A stretch of 64,000 bases of DNA from Marnyiella aurantia (GCF_014041915.1 NZ_CP059472.1:992001-1056000); one strand, 5' to 3'; counted from the stretch's first letter, positions 8,869 to 17,578 are shown. Translations and numbers: made by a program. Notes: a model not told the origin generated them from the letters alone.

Positions 8869-8936
8869 AATTTTCACTTGATTAAAATTAAACTTTTTTT
8901 TCAATTAGTCAAGTGGTCCAAATTTGCGGGGGTATT

Positions 8937-9062
8937 ATATTATCCCTGCTTCACCAATTCCATAAGTGGTCGTGCGAAATCACCGTTTGGATTTTGTTGT
9001 TTCTCAAAGATATCAATACAAACTGTAATTTTTCTACCCGATAAAAGTATTGAGTTTTTCAT
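8937..9062 (-). pseudogene. Diverged remnant of a trigger-factor 3' end
   Basis: Minus-strand bases 9062-8940 read as a 40-codon frame with its own ATG that ends MELVKQG. The intact tig protein ends MEMVKQG. The last 30 bases nearly match the intact tig end at 12759-12790, and weaker alignable similarity continues for about 60 bases (IFEK... against ILEK...). I read this as the truncated, diverged 3' end of a second tig-like gene, left at the island edge when the junction was duplicated. Expression as a real small protein is possible but not supported. Confidence 0.6.
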
Positions 9063-9147
9063 GAATGCCGGATTTTAAAGACATTGGCATTTATAAAGAG
9101 ACGTCGCGCATTAAATATCCGCGACACGAAAGCATTTAAATTTAACG

Positions 9148-10137
9148 TTATCTTTTAATAATTCTTGAGGAGGTATTTCCTGAATCTGTTTCCACAACAA
9201 CATTATAAATTCCTTTTGCGACTCCGGACATAGAAATTCTGTCTGTTTTTTTAGTATTGATAATCATCCTTCCTGACATGTCAAAAACGGTAACTGATTT
9301 AATTTTACTACCAGATCTTGGTTTTATATTAAAGCTATCATCTACAATAGTAGGAAAAATTTCTGCCGCCGTGGAAGTGTTTGTTTCATTTGTTGAAAGG
9401 GCGGATGGCGCAAATCTGTAAACAGTACCGCTTGCAGGTGCAGAGGTAACATATACTTCGTAATTTGGCGTGTAAGCAAATGTTGGACTGCTCCCATTGC
9501 CGCTTAATGCATAAGCACTTCCTATAATTTCCCCTGTATTAAAGTCGAATTGGGGATATAAACCGCAGCCAAAACCAGGATCGCCGTCAAAACTTTGCGC
9601 GGGGTTGGAAATATTGCTTGCTCCAAAACGATATTCAATAATATTGGAACCTTCGTATAGCCAAAGCTGTATATTGATAAAATCGGAAGAAACATTATCG
9701 CTGATAATTTCATTATAAAAGCCCATGTTGCTCCATTCAAGTTTAAAAATTCTGCTTCCTACATTTCCTTCCGTTTTGTAGGAAATATTTGATTGTGAAG
9801 TTCCGCTTACGAATCCTCTGTCGGCAGTATCAGCAATTATTGGGGCGAAAATGAAACCGGTATTGGGATTTGGCTGATTTGAAAAGACAACGGTCGGGAC
9901 AAAATTTGTATCAAAGTGCAACGCGTTGGTATTCAGGTTACCATTTGCTACGAAGTTGAAACCAATATTTGCTGTTGCGCTAATTCCTGACCACGAAGTC
10001 CAAACTGTACCGTTTGTAACCGAAGTTGAAGCCGTCAGTGCAACATAAGGTGATGAAAGCAGACTGAAATTGTAGATTTGTGCGTGCATGAACGGCATCA
10101 GCATTACTACAAACAGAGATTGTAAAATTTTTTTCAT
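9148..10137 (-). CDS. Secreted protein with T9SS type A sorting domain
   Basis: This 329-residue protein has an N-terminal signal peptide (MKKILQSLFVVMLMPFMHAQ). The middle is rich in Asn, Ser, Thr and aromatic residues, typical of secreted beta-sandwich proteins. The last 70 residues look like a T9SS type A C-terminal domain (IFPTIVDDSFNIK, VFDMSGRM, GIYNVVVETDSG, then a basic end). It should cross the outer membrane by type IX secretion. The plug protein of that system is also in this window at 44.3 kb. The molecular role is unknown. The gene is AT-rich and lies inside the island. Confidence 0.82.
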   Translation of the reverse strand: MKKILQSLFVVMLMPFMHAQIYNFSLLSSPYVALTASTSVTNGTVWTSWSGISATANIGFNFVANGNLNTNALHFDTNFVPTVVFSNQPNPNTGFIFAPIIADTADRGFVSGTSQSNISYKTEGNVGSRIFKLEWSNMGFYNEIISDNVSSDFINIQLWLYEGSNIIEYRFGASNISNPAQSFDGDPGFGCGLYPQFDFNTGEIIGSAYALSGNGSSPTFAYTPNYEVYVTSAPASGTVYRFAPSALSTNETNTSTAAEIFPTIVDDSFNIKPRSGSKIKSVTVFDMSGRMIINTKKTDRISMSGVAKGIYNVVVETDSGNTSSRIIKR

Positions 10138-10193
10138 ATTATATTTTTTTATAGATTGATAGTGTGAAAATAAAAATTTTTTTTGAAGAATTT

Positions 10194-10216
10194 ACCTCAC
10201 GCTTTAAACGTGAGGT
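10194..10216 (+). terminator. Hairpin between the T9SS cargo and lipoprotein genes
   Basis: ACCTCACG and CGTGAGGT form an 8-bp stem with a 7-base loop. A T tract follows on the plus strand, whereas both flanking genes are on the minus strand, so its role as terminator of the lipoprotein gene is uncertain. Confidence 0.4.
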
Positions 10217-10232
10217 TTTTAAAAAATATTAA

Positions 10233-10691
10233 TTAATAACAGTTTCCACCACAACTTATCGCATTCTGATAGTCTTCCGGAGTTATGATATATGTTACTT
10301 TTAGCTCATTGTTATATATAGGATTATAAATATTCCTAGGCTGGTTAAAGCATTGATTTGATTCTGTACAATCTTGATAAATAACTCTTTTGGAATTATC
10401 AAAAACAACTTCTACATGAGTCAATATACCAGACGTAGGAGTTACAAAAAAACTTGACATTAACAAGCCGTCATTGTAAGGGGGATCAACTTCTTTTTTT
10501 AAAGCAATACTTCCATCCTGCACAATTGAAATTTTTGAGTTATAATTAACTTGACCGTTAAAATAGGGTATTAGGTCAATTTTAGAGTTGGACTTGTTTT
10601 TTATAGAATATTCATAATATTTTGTATCTCCCTGATCTGTTCTACATTGACTCAGCAGCAATATGAAACTTAATAATATAAGTGATTTCAT
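10233..10691 (-). CDS. Hypothetical lipoprotein
   Basis: This 152-residue protein has a lipoprotein signal peptide (MKSLILLSFILLLSQC, lipobox LSQC) and no domain I recognise. Two Cys-containing segments (DCTESNQCF and SCGGNCY at the very end) may form disulfides. It starts 5 bases after the stop of the HExxH lipoprotein gene and is probably cotranscribed with it, so it may be a partner. The sequence is AT-rich compared with the housekeeping genes outside the island. Confidence 0.65.
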   Translation of the reverse strand: MKSLILLSFILLLSQCRTDQGDTKYYEYSIKNKSNSKIDLIPYFNGQVNYNSKISIVQDGSIALKKEVDPPYNDGLLMSSFFVTPTSGILTHVEVVFDNSKRVIYQDCTESNQCFNQPRNIYNPIYNNELKVTYIITPEDYQNAISCGGNCY

Positions 10692-10696
10692 AATAT

Positions 10697-12426
10697 TTAA
10701 TCTTGCCAGTTAGCGAATAATTCGTCAATAAAAGGTCTTGTAGGTTTATTAGGGTACATTGCTTTAACTTTATCCCTGTAGTCATTCCAATACCTTGCTC
10801 CTGACAGAGCATTTTCCAACTCTTTTATAGTATATCCTTTAACTTGATCAATGGGATATTCGGATCCGTAAATTCTTCTTTGATCTATCTCATCCGTCAT
10901 GTCATATATTCCTGATGTATACAAGTTTTCTTCTGAAATTTTTCTTTTCTGATAGTTAATTATTTGATAATTAGAGTAAACGCTGTAATTAGTAATATTA
11001 TACCTTACTTTATACCTTTCTAATGTCATCAAGATTTCCACTGCAGTTGGCCAACTCTCCAATAATCTACGATTCCTTTTTCTCACCTGTGTGTTTCCAG
11101 ATAAAAAAGAGTCTTGTACGATATCGTTATAAGATGATCTATCTTTTACAGAATGCAAAGCATGGCTTAATTCATGAATTGTAGTACCATATACTTGATC
11201 AGATGGTTTTCCATAATCTTTTATATGAACTTGAGCTGATAGTCCAAATGTAATTTCACTTCTTAAATGTGAATAAGAAGAAGTCGGACCAGAGTTGGAT
11301 AATCTACCTGCAATTTTTATCTGGGTCTGTTTTCCAAAATTATAAAAATGATTATTTATTGGAGGTGATATAAGAGCAAATCTATTTCCATAGTAGAAGT
11401 CATGCGCTGCTTGGTGAATTAATGAATGATATTCGTCCTTACCACCACTTATAGTCGTATGCCAGGATTGTTGCTTTACATTCGGCCCGTGTGTTTCTGC
11501 CTGAAAAAAAGATCCATCACGTACACTGTAATTATGTCTTTCCCACTGAATAACATACCGTGCTTTTCCGCGTACGTCCCCTGTGGAAAAATTTCCGTTG
11601 CCGTCAGTAATCCCTTGTCTTACCGTAAACCACTGCCGCATGAGGACCTGTGCACCTGTTACCGGTTTTACTCCTGCCACATCGTCGTTTACTTTTATAT
11701 TCCCGCTGGGGTACCACTTTGTTGCAAATATAGAAAACAGTCCTCTTGCATTGGGTTCAGGTTCTGCTAAAAGCTCTTCCTCGTTTCCGGTTTGGGCAAA
11801 AGCATTGTAGAGCAAATGGTAAAACAAATCGGTGGTGTTATCTACCACATTCGTAATGGGATAACTTTCCATATTTTCCACCGCATCAAAATAGGCATCC
11901 TGCTCGGGGATATAAAGATGACTCAGCACCTCATAATCTACGTTGGGCAAGGCTTTACCTATAGGAACAGCGGTATAATACACCGAAATGGAGTCGGCAT
12001 CAGGAACCCTGTTTTCCAGAAAGCCTTCGGCATATTCGCAATCCATACGGTAATCGAAATAATGAATGGTCGAATCCTGCTTCAACAAGCCTACCTCTTC
12101 CTCCGTGTTAGGTTTAAATTTCAGGTAGCGGTGCGTTTCCTGTATGGCAAAATCGCGGATAGGGAAATCTGGGTTCTCATCTTTTATTTTCTGTAAGGCA
12201 TCTTCCATATTCGTCACCGAATACGGGTTTTGTAAAATCAGAGAGTCGCCGGAAAATGTACGGGCAGTCATGGAAGAAGTAAAGTTTTCCTCGTTTTTAG
12301 CTCTGGGTTCAAAAATTCGTCCTTACAAGAATTAACCAGCAAACTCGTGGCGGCTAAAAATAGAGAACAAACTGCCGTTAGAAGGGAACTGCACACTGCC
12401 TGTTTGTTTGTTTTTTTGTTTATCAT
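10697..12426 (-). pseudogene. HExxH metallopeptidase-like lipoprotein, frameshifted after the signal peptide
   Basis: The long frame (12271 to 10697, 524 residues) has no signal peptide. Upstream, from the ATG at 12426, another frame encodes one (MINKKTNKQ..., lipobox LVNSC) and then continues KDEFLNP. Adding one T to the T5 run at 12311-12315 (A5 on the plus strand) joins the two frames smoothly. Counting from the start of the long frame, it has a transthyretin/carboxypeptidase-regulatory-like segment around residues 195-245, HELSH at 366-370 and a candidate third zinc ligand Glu in LLESW at 405, a gluzincin-like layout. Function is unknown. Either the gene is broken or the base is a sequencing error. 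Confidence 0.7.
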
Positions 12427-12553
12427 TATATTATGTTTTATAACACTAAGCTATTTATTAAAAGCAAACAAAAACTTAAACAAATGTTAAAGTTTTGTTA
12501 AGAATTTACCATTCAAATTGACATCAAAACCTAGCGAGAGACCAACCAATTGA
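12427..12553. other. AT-rich upstream region of the HExxH lipoprotein gene
   Basis: This stretch lies between the lipoprotein start and repeat copy B. It is AT-rich and may hold the promoter for the minus-strand island genes, but I see no clear TAnnTTTG element. It holds no gene. The unique sequence ends abruptly at 12553/12554, where the mgtC-derived repeat begins. Confidence 0.5.
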
Positions 12554-12765
12554 GCCTGGAAAAAGAAGGGGAAAGCCTGACACTGACACTGGAAATATTT
12601 ATCTCGGCTAAGGAACTGGGCAGGCTTGAAGACTATCTTGTTAAGAACAGGGATTTGCAGTATTTCAGTTTCTAAGATAATTATAAACAGCTGTTTTTAA
12701 AATAAAATCCGTCCGGCAGTAAACTGCCGGACGGATTTTTTAAAATAAGCTTTGTAGGATATTAT
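12554..12765 (+). repeat. Direct repeat copy B: truncated mgtC 3' end plus terminator
   Basis: This segment contains the last 122 bases of mgtC with its stop (12673-12675), no start and no upstream gene, then the same spacer and terminator. It runs directly into the stop of the intact tig gene. This is probably the ancestral mgtC-tig junction, with the main part of mgtC now about 5 kb away. The coding part is identical to copy A by eye, which argues for a recent duplication or gene conversion. Confidence 0.9.
12704..12741. terminator. Terminator of tig (duplicate of the mgtC terminator)
   Basis: The same 16-bp stem and TAAA loop occur as at 7645-7680. In this position it lies just beyond the tig stop on the minus strand and would serve tig. 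Confidence 0.82.
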
Positions 12766-14099
12766 CCCTGCTTCACCATTTCCATAAACTCATCATGAGA
12801 AATTGGCGTTTCAGTCTTAGTCGCTTTTTCAAGGATCACATCTTTCAGTTTTGCCATTGCAACTTCTGAAGAAATCTGACGTACCTGCTCCTGGTCTTTC
12901 AGCATTTCTACAGCATATTTCTGTACCTCCTCGTCCGGAAGGTGGTGAATTCCGTAAATCGCCAACTGGTTTCTAACCAACTGTTCAGCCTGAGCCAATA
13001 CATCTTCGTAATCAAGCTTGATCTCGTTGTCATTCATCAGTTTACCTTCAATGATCTGGTGCTTGATGGCAGCTCTTTCATTTTCCAGTACTCCTTTGGC
13101 CTGTTCTTCAGTTTTGATGTTCTCGTTGCTGAATACCAACCACTTTGTAAGGAAAGTTTCAGGTAGCTGAACTTCTTCTTTCTCTGTGATCTGCTCCAGT
13201 ATGTTGTTTACGAAATGAATATCCGCGTTCTGCTGGAAATATTCATCAAGTTCAGACTTTACTTTCTCCTTAAGTTCTTCTTCAGACTTGATGTTTCCTT
13301 CACCGTACACTTTATCAAAAAGTTCCTGGTTCAGTTCGTGATTGTTCAGTCCGTAGAAATCTTTCACTTTCACCTCTACCTCATCGTGGTGCAAATGCTC
13401 AATTTCTGCTTTGCTGAAGCCCAACTGCTTGGCCAGTTCTTCCTTTTCAGTAAGGTCCGCTTTAGAAACCTTTACAGAACCGTCCATTTTCAGGGACTTC
13501 ACCAGGTCAAATGCCTCCTTGCTTTCAGCATTGATGGTAACATTCTTTGGCGGGTGGTTGTGTGCACCTTCAGCATCTTCTTCAACTACCTGAGTGATTT
13601 CAAGTGCGATAAAGCTGTCATCAGTGATGTCATCCTGCGGAACCTGCTCGGCGAAACGCTTCTGCATGTTTTCGATGGACTTTGTAATTTCTTTGTCTGA
13701 AGCCTCTACTTTGTAGTGTGCTGCTTCATATTTGGAAAGGTCAATGGTCATTTCCGGCTCATAACCCACTTCAAAGGCAACTGAAAGCTGTTCAGCAGTG
13801 TGGTCAAAATCGTTTACCGGAAGCGGTACCGGCTGGCCCACCATTTTTAAATTATTTTCGTTGATGTAATTGTTCAGACTGTCGTTAACCAACTTATTGA
13901 TCTCTTCAAAGGCGATAGGAGCTTCATACTGTCTCTTCACCAGGCTCATAGGCACTTTACCTTTTCTGAAACCGGGTACCTGCGCATTTTTCGCGTAATT
14001 GTGAAGTTGTTTTTCTACCTTGTCTTTATAATCTGCTCTGTCTACCGTTACGGTAAGTAAAGCACTAACCTCATCGTGGTTTTTTGCTGTTACATTCAT
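12762..14099 (-). CDS. tig: Trigger factor (ribosome-associated chaperone, peptidyl-prolyl isomerase)
   Basis: This 445-residue protein has the N-terminal ribosome-binding domain with the signature region VPGFRKGKVPMSLVKRQY near residues 38-55, where GFRKGK is the ribosome-contact loop. A diverged middle PPIase domain and a long helical C-terminal chaperone domain follow. The length is normal for Flavobacteriia. It binds nascent chains at the ribosome exit tunnel. A good -7 element lies upstream. Its 3' neighbour was probably mgtC before the island arrived. Confidence 0.93.
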   Translation of the reverse strand: MNVTAKNHDEVSALLTVTVDRADYKDKVEKQLHNYAKNAQVPGFRKGKVPMSLVKRQYEAPIAFEEINKLVNDSLNNYINENNLKMVGQPVPLPVNDFDHTAEQLSVAFEVGYEPEMTIDLSKYEAAHYKVEASDKEITKSIENMQKRFAEQVPQDDITDDSFIALEITQVVEEDAEGAHNHPPKNVTINAESKEAFDLVKSLKMDGSVKVSKADLTEKEELAKQLGFSKAEIEHLHHDEVEVKVKDFYGLNNHELNQELFDKVYGEGNIKSEEELKEKVKSELDEYFQQNADIHFVNNILEQITEKEEVQLPETFLTKWLVFSNENIKTEEQAKGVLENERAAIKHQIIEGKLMNDNEIKLDYEDVLAQAEQLVRNQLAIYGIHHLPDEEVQKYAVEMLKDQEQVRQISSEVAMAKLKDVILEKATKTETPISHDEFMEMVKQG

Positions 14100-14124
14100 T
14101 GTTATATCGAAATTTTTAGAGTTG

Positions 14125-14132
14125 CAAAAGTA
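14125..14132 (-). promoter_or_regulatory. -7 promoter element of tig
   Basis: TACTTTTG on the minus strand fits TAnnTTTG, 25 bases before the tig ATG. Confidence 0.5.
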
Positions 14133-14184
14133 TGAATTTTATTTGATAAAGATTTGGCATATCCATGCTAAAATCTGCTAAAAA

Positions 14185-14730
14185 TCAGTCGGTAATGGAA
14201 AAAACAGCCACCGCGTCCGTTTCGCCACCGGTTACACTTCCCCATGCGGTACCCATCTGATCCTCTGAAACATCAGCGGCATCATGGATCAGGGCCAGAT
14301 TCAGTTTTGGAGTGCTGCCCGTTACAGTGTTGTTAACCTGCCATCTGCTCTTCACGCCAAGACGTTTGCCGTCTGTCCTCAAATCATCATCCAACCTTGT
14401 AAGTGTGATATCTGTATCGGTAAAACCAAAAATCAGAAAATGCTCATCCCTTTCGTCTATAATTTCATCAGTGATATCCTCCGCACCGTTCCGGAAGGCC
14501 ACAGAAACCAAATAGCTTCTGCCATCCTGCAGTAAGATCGCAGGCTGGAAGGCAGAGTTCGCGATATAAGTGTAAGTACTGGAAGCCCCGCTAAGCTCGT
14601 CCACCACAGTAAGTTCAATGGCCGAGATCTCCTCCTGCGTAAAGACGTCTTCATTCTCATCAGCCCGGCTGCACGACTGTAAAAACAAAAGTAAAACAAC
14701 AGGTAAAATATATTTGAGTAAAATTTTCAT
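14185..14730 (-). CDS. Hypothetical lipoprotein paired with a TonB receptor
   Basis: This 181-residue protein starts at MKILLKYILPVVLLLFLQSC, a lipoprotein signal with lipobox LQSC, followed by an acidic stretch. The rest is predicted beta-rich (repeated short hydrophobic strands, EHFLIFGFTDTDITLTRLDD) with no family I can name. It starts 11 bases after the TonB receptor stop and is surely cotranscribed. Surface lipoproteins next to TonB receptors commonly help capture the substrate, so an accessory binding role is plausible (inference). Confidence 0.65.
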   Translation of the reverse strand: MKILLKYILPVVLLLFLQSCSRADENEDVFTQEEISAIELTVVDELSGASSTYTYIANSAFQPAILLQDGRSYLVSVAFRNGAEDITDEIIDERDEHFLIFGFTDTDITLTRLDDDLRTDGKRLGVKSRWQVNNTVTGSTPKLNLALIHDAADVSEDQMGTAWGSVTGGETDAVAVFSITD

Positions 14731-14741
14731 TGGTAACATAA

Positions 14742-17129
14742 TTAAAAATTAAATTTTAGATTCAGGATGATGTTGCGGCCCATTTCCGGCGAAAAATATC
14801 GCATGCGGTTCAGGTAATCCCTGTACGTCACATCAAATAGATTGGTAACGGTAAGACCTGCAGAAAGATTTTTGTGCAGGTTGATGCCCGCCTGCAGACC
14901 CCAGAGCGAATACGCCGGCGGCGGTGTGGAAAGGTCCAGTTCGCGGGTAATTTCAATTCCATCCTCCTGAATGGTGATTTCGGGATTGTATAAGGGAAAT
15001 CTATCCTGTTTTAAAACAGTTTGATTGGATACGCTGATGTAAAAGTTCTGCCATTCCTTATGCCTGAATTCCAGACTGTTTGAGAAGTTGGCCGGCTGCA
15101 TCAGGATCAGCGGCTGAGCGTTGCTTTTATCATCACCATACACATAGGCGAAACTTCCTTTGTACAGAAGATCTTTAGTAATTCCCAACTCCACGTCCAG
15201 GTCTAAACCATACATAACGGCTTTTATCTGTGCATAGGTCCAAACCGGGAAAATACCGCGGATCGTATTCTGAAGTCCTGTGGGAACCTGATTGATGAAG
15301 TTGTTGGAGGTGAACAAATAAGGATTTACAGAAAACTTCAGACCATTTAAAAGATCAAGCTCTGAACTGATATTCAGATTCACCTGATGGCCGGTTTCAT
15401 TTTCGAGACTCATGTCGCCAACTTCAATTACCGCGGCTGAATGGTGCAGTCCGCTGGCAAAAAGTTCCGCAATGTTTGGCGTACGGGCTACTTTAGCATA
15501 ATTTAGCTTAATATTCAGCATTTTGCTTTTGCCAAATTCAAGACCTGCGTTATAAGAGAAGTTTTGGAAATCCAAAACCGGTATCGTGAACGCCCGTCCG
15601 CTTTCACTTTCATACTGGAAAAACTGCGGATAAAGATCTTCAAAACGGTCTTCCCACTCGTGATGGTCATACCACATTTTCACCTTGTAGCGGTTATAGT
15701 CGTAACGCAAACCGGCTTCCAGCCTCAGTGCGGCCGACGCTTTATACTTCATTACTGAATATACCCCGGCTGAGTATCTGTGATAATTAGGCACCAGTCG
15801 TTTCGCCATGGTCTCAGCACTTGAATAGTTATACTGGTACATCAGGTCAATTCCGTTTTCCAGACTCCACTTTTCCCTTTCCAACAGTTGATTCATGTTA
15901 AACTGATTGGTGAACAATTCCAGGTCAAGCGACGGTAAATCAGAAAAAGCTTCGCGGCGGATGTCATATTCCTTTCTTCGGTTATACTGGAAACTGTAAT
16001 CTGCGGAAAGTTTACCTAAATGTTCAAACCTTCTGTACCCGGAAATCCTGGCCAAATGATGCTGGATCTCCTGTTTTGGATAATCAATGTCATAACTGAA
16101 ATCACGCTGATATACAGGTGTGCCACCAGTAATGGCTCTGTAGAAATCTTCCAGATTACCAATGTGAGATCCCCTGTAGATGCCTACTTCCTGATCGGTA
16201 AGAACATAGTTGAGGCTGAAACCCTTCATAAATTCTTCCTTTCCTGCACGTAAATTAAAAGAGCTCGCGACCGTTCCTGTATTCCATAACGGATAATCCG
16301 GACTTTCCAGGTCGCCAAACTTTTTATAACCGCCATTTGCCGCAGCAAACCAACCGTTTTCCCACGTCTTTACAAGCGCAGCATCAAACGCAGCGCCGCG
16401 CCCGTTTGAGATACCGGAGAGGTTCAGATGTCCGCGGAGTGTATCTGCCCGCCGGAAGATTTCAGGTTGAAGCACAATGACACCGCCAATGGCATCGCTC
16501 CCATATTTTAGTGCTGACGCTCCTTTCACCACGTCAATATGATCGAAACCGTTAATATCCACATTGGGAGCATGCTCTACTCCCCATTCCTGCTCGGCCA
16601 TCTTCACGCCATTATTAAGGATGGAGATCCGGCTGCCGTAAAGTCCGTGGATGATGGGTTTACTTACGTTGTTTCCCGTCTTCAGCGCACCCACGCCGGA
16701 GATGCGGCTCAAAACATTCCCCAGGTTTTCACTGGAGTTACGGGTTATCTCTTCCCTTTCCAGCGTTCGCACCACCAAAGAACCTGTGGAACGGTGACCG
16801 CCCTGCAGAACAATCTCTTCAATGATTTCGGCGTGATGCTCCAGATTTATGGTCAGGTGAAGGTCTTTGTTTACCGTAATCTGTTCAGAAAAGAGGTTGC
16901 ATTCAGGATGCGTAACGCTTAGATCGTAGGTTCCTGCCGGAACCGTTTCAAAAATAAATTTGCCCTGCGCATCAGATTGAGCTGTCTGTTTGCCCAGGGT
17001 AATTTTTGCGTTTGCAAGGATTGTTTTGTCATGGAAGTCGAACACAGTTCCCTGTACACGGAAACCGGTTTGTGCGGTATAGAGTGTTAATCCAAAGAAG
17101 ATTAACAACAGATTGATTGTCGTTTTCAT
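14742..17129 (-). CDS. TonB-dependent outer-membrane receptor, possibly for a metal
   Basis: This 795-residue protein has a signal peptide, a carboxypeptidase-regulatory-like domain (about residues 24-95), a plug domain and a 22-strand-type barrel ending in a terminal Phe (LNLKFNF). The plug segment KPIIHGLYGSRISILNNG followed by WGVEHAPNVD resembles plugs of ZnuD-type metal receptors. It sits in a minus-strand operon between a His/Cys-rich exported protein and a lipoprotein. The gene order supports metal (zinc or copper) uptake, but the substrate is inferred, not shown. Confidence 0.85.
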   Translation of the reverse strand: MKTTINLLLIFFGLTLYTAQTGFRVQGTVFDFHDKTILANAKITLGKQTAQSDAQGKFIFETVPAGTYDLSVTHPECNLFSEQITVNKDLHLTINLEHHAEIIEEIVLQGGHRSTGSLVVRTLEREEITRNSSENLGNVLSRISGVGALKTGNNVSKPIIHGLYGSRISILNNGVKMAEQEWGVEHAPNVDINGFDHIDVVKGASALKYGSDAIGGVIVLQPEIFRRADTLRGHLNLSGISNGRGAAFDAALVKTWENGWFAAANGGYKKFGDLESPDYPLWNTGTVASSFNLRAGKEEFMKGFSLNYVLTDQEVGIYRGSHIGNLEDFYRAITGGTPVYQRDFSYDIDYPKQEIQHHLARISGYRRFEHLGKLSADYSFQYNRRKEYDIRREAFSDLPSLDLELFTNQFNMNQLLEREKWSLENGIDLMYQYNYSSAETMAKRLVPNYHRYSAGVYSVMKYKASAALRLEAGLRYDYNRYKVKMWYDHHEWEDRFEDLYPQFFQYESESGRAFTIPVLDFQNFSYNAGLEFGKSKMLNIKLNYAKVARTPNIAELFASGLHHSAAVIEVGDMSLENETGHQVNLNISSELDLLNGLKFSVNPYLFTSNNFINQVPTGLQNTIRGIFPVWTYAQIKAVMYGLDLDVELGITKDLLYKGSFAYVYGDDKSNAQPLILMQPANFSNSLEFRHKEWQNFYISVSNQTVLKQDRFPLYNPEITIQEDGIEITRELDLSTPPPAYSLWGLQAGINLHKNLSAGLTVTNLFDVTYRDYLNRMRYFSPEMGRNIILNLKFNF

Positions 17130-17204
17130 TGTAAATTTTTAAAGTAAGTAATGGATGAATGCATGCCCGGCTCCTGGAGGAGTCTGGGTATACGTTTACT
17201 TTTG

Positions 17205-17561
17205 TTAAATGAAAACAGACGGTGGACCACGCAGTGTAACTACGGCAGTCCATTGCGTTGAAATATCGGAAAAAGCCTGACAGGTCGTTTCCTGAACAGC
17301 TTTTATATTGTAGATATAGAACTGAAATTCCTGTGGAACCAGGTTGCTGCTGTCGTGCAGCAGATGGCACGCCAAACAGTCGCTGTAGTCCAGCACTGCC
17401 CCGGAATCGGTAAGCGAGTCAGCGGCTTTCTGCAACTGGAAGTCGCGGAATTCCAGACTGCTCTTATGCTGATGCAGATGTACGGCAAAAAAAGCCACGA
17501 AAACGTAAACACTCGCGAGGAGTGCCGACATTATGCGTCTGTTTATGCCTGTTAACTTCAC
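17205..17561 (-). CDS. Small exported His/Cys-rich protein
   Basis: This 118-residue protein probably starts at the GTG ending at 17561; an ATG ten codons later is the alternative. A hydrophobic N-terminal helix (SALLASVYVFVAFFAVHL) is followed by a HLHQH metal-binding-like cluster, then CLACHLLHDS near residue 63 and a C-terminal LRGPP. The HLHQH, CxxCH and RGPP features recall small envelope proteins found beside metal-related TonB receptors. It precedes the receptor by 75 bases and follows the ABC-F gene by 17 bases. Role unproven. Confidence 0.6.
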   Translation of the reverse strand: MKLTGINRRIMSALLASVYVFVAFFAVHLHQHKSSLEFRDFQLQKAADSLTDSGAVLDYSDCLACHLLHDSSNLVPQEFQFYIYNIKAVQETTCQAFSDISTQWTAVVTLRGPPSVFI

Positions 17562-17578
17562 AACGTAAAAATAATTAT

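Larger units (their letters stand above)
7707..8936 (-). mobile_element. IS3-family insertion sequence, about 1.23 kb
   Basis: The element holds an orfA/orfB pair on the minus strand. Terminal inverted repeats lie at 7709-7734 and 8911-8936; both begin AATACC and share GACCACTT, with 18 of 26 positions matching by eye. ATATTAT at 7700-7706 and again at 8937-8943 is consistent with a 7-base target duplication. IS3-family duplications are usually 3-5 bases, so part of the match may be chance. The site is the spacer between mgtC and a tig-like 3' end. The transposase is frameshifted, so the copy is probably not autonomous. Confidence 0.85.

Noticed and set aside
13215-13700. Plus-strand ORF of 161 codons inside tig
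   Set aside because: It is antisense to trigger factor, which has recognisable domains. The Phe/Leu-rich product is a strand shadow.
14185-14730. SusD/RagB-like partner of the TonB receptor
   Set aside because: It is only 181 residues long, and the sequence lacks the TPR-like helices of SusD proteins. It is a small beta-rich lipoprotein instead.
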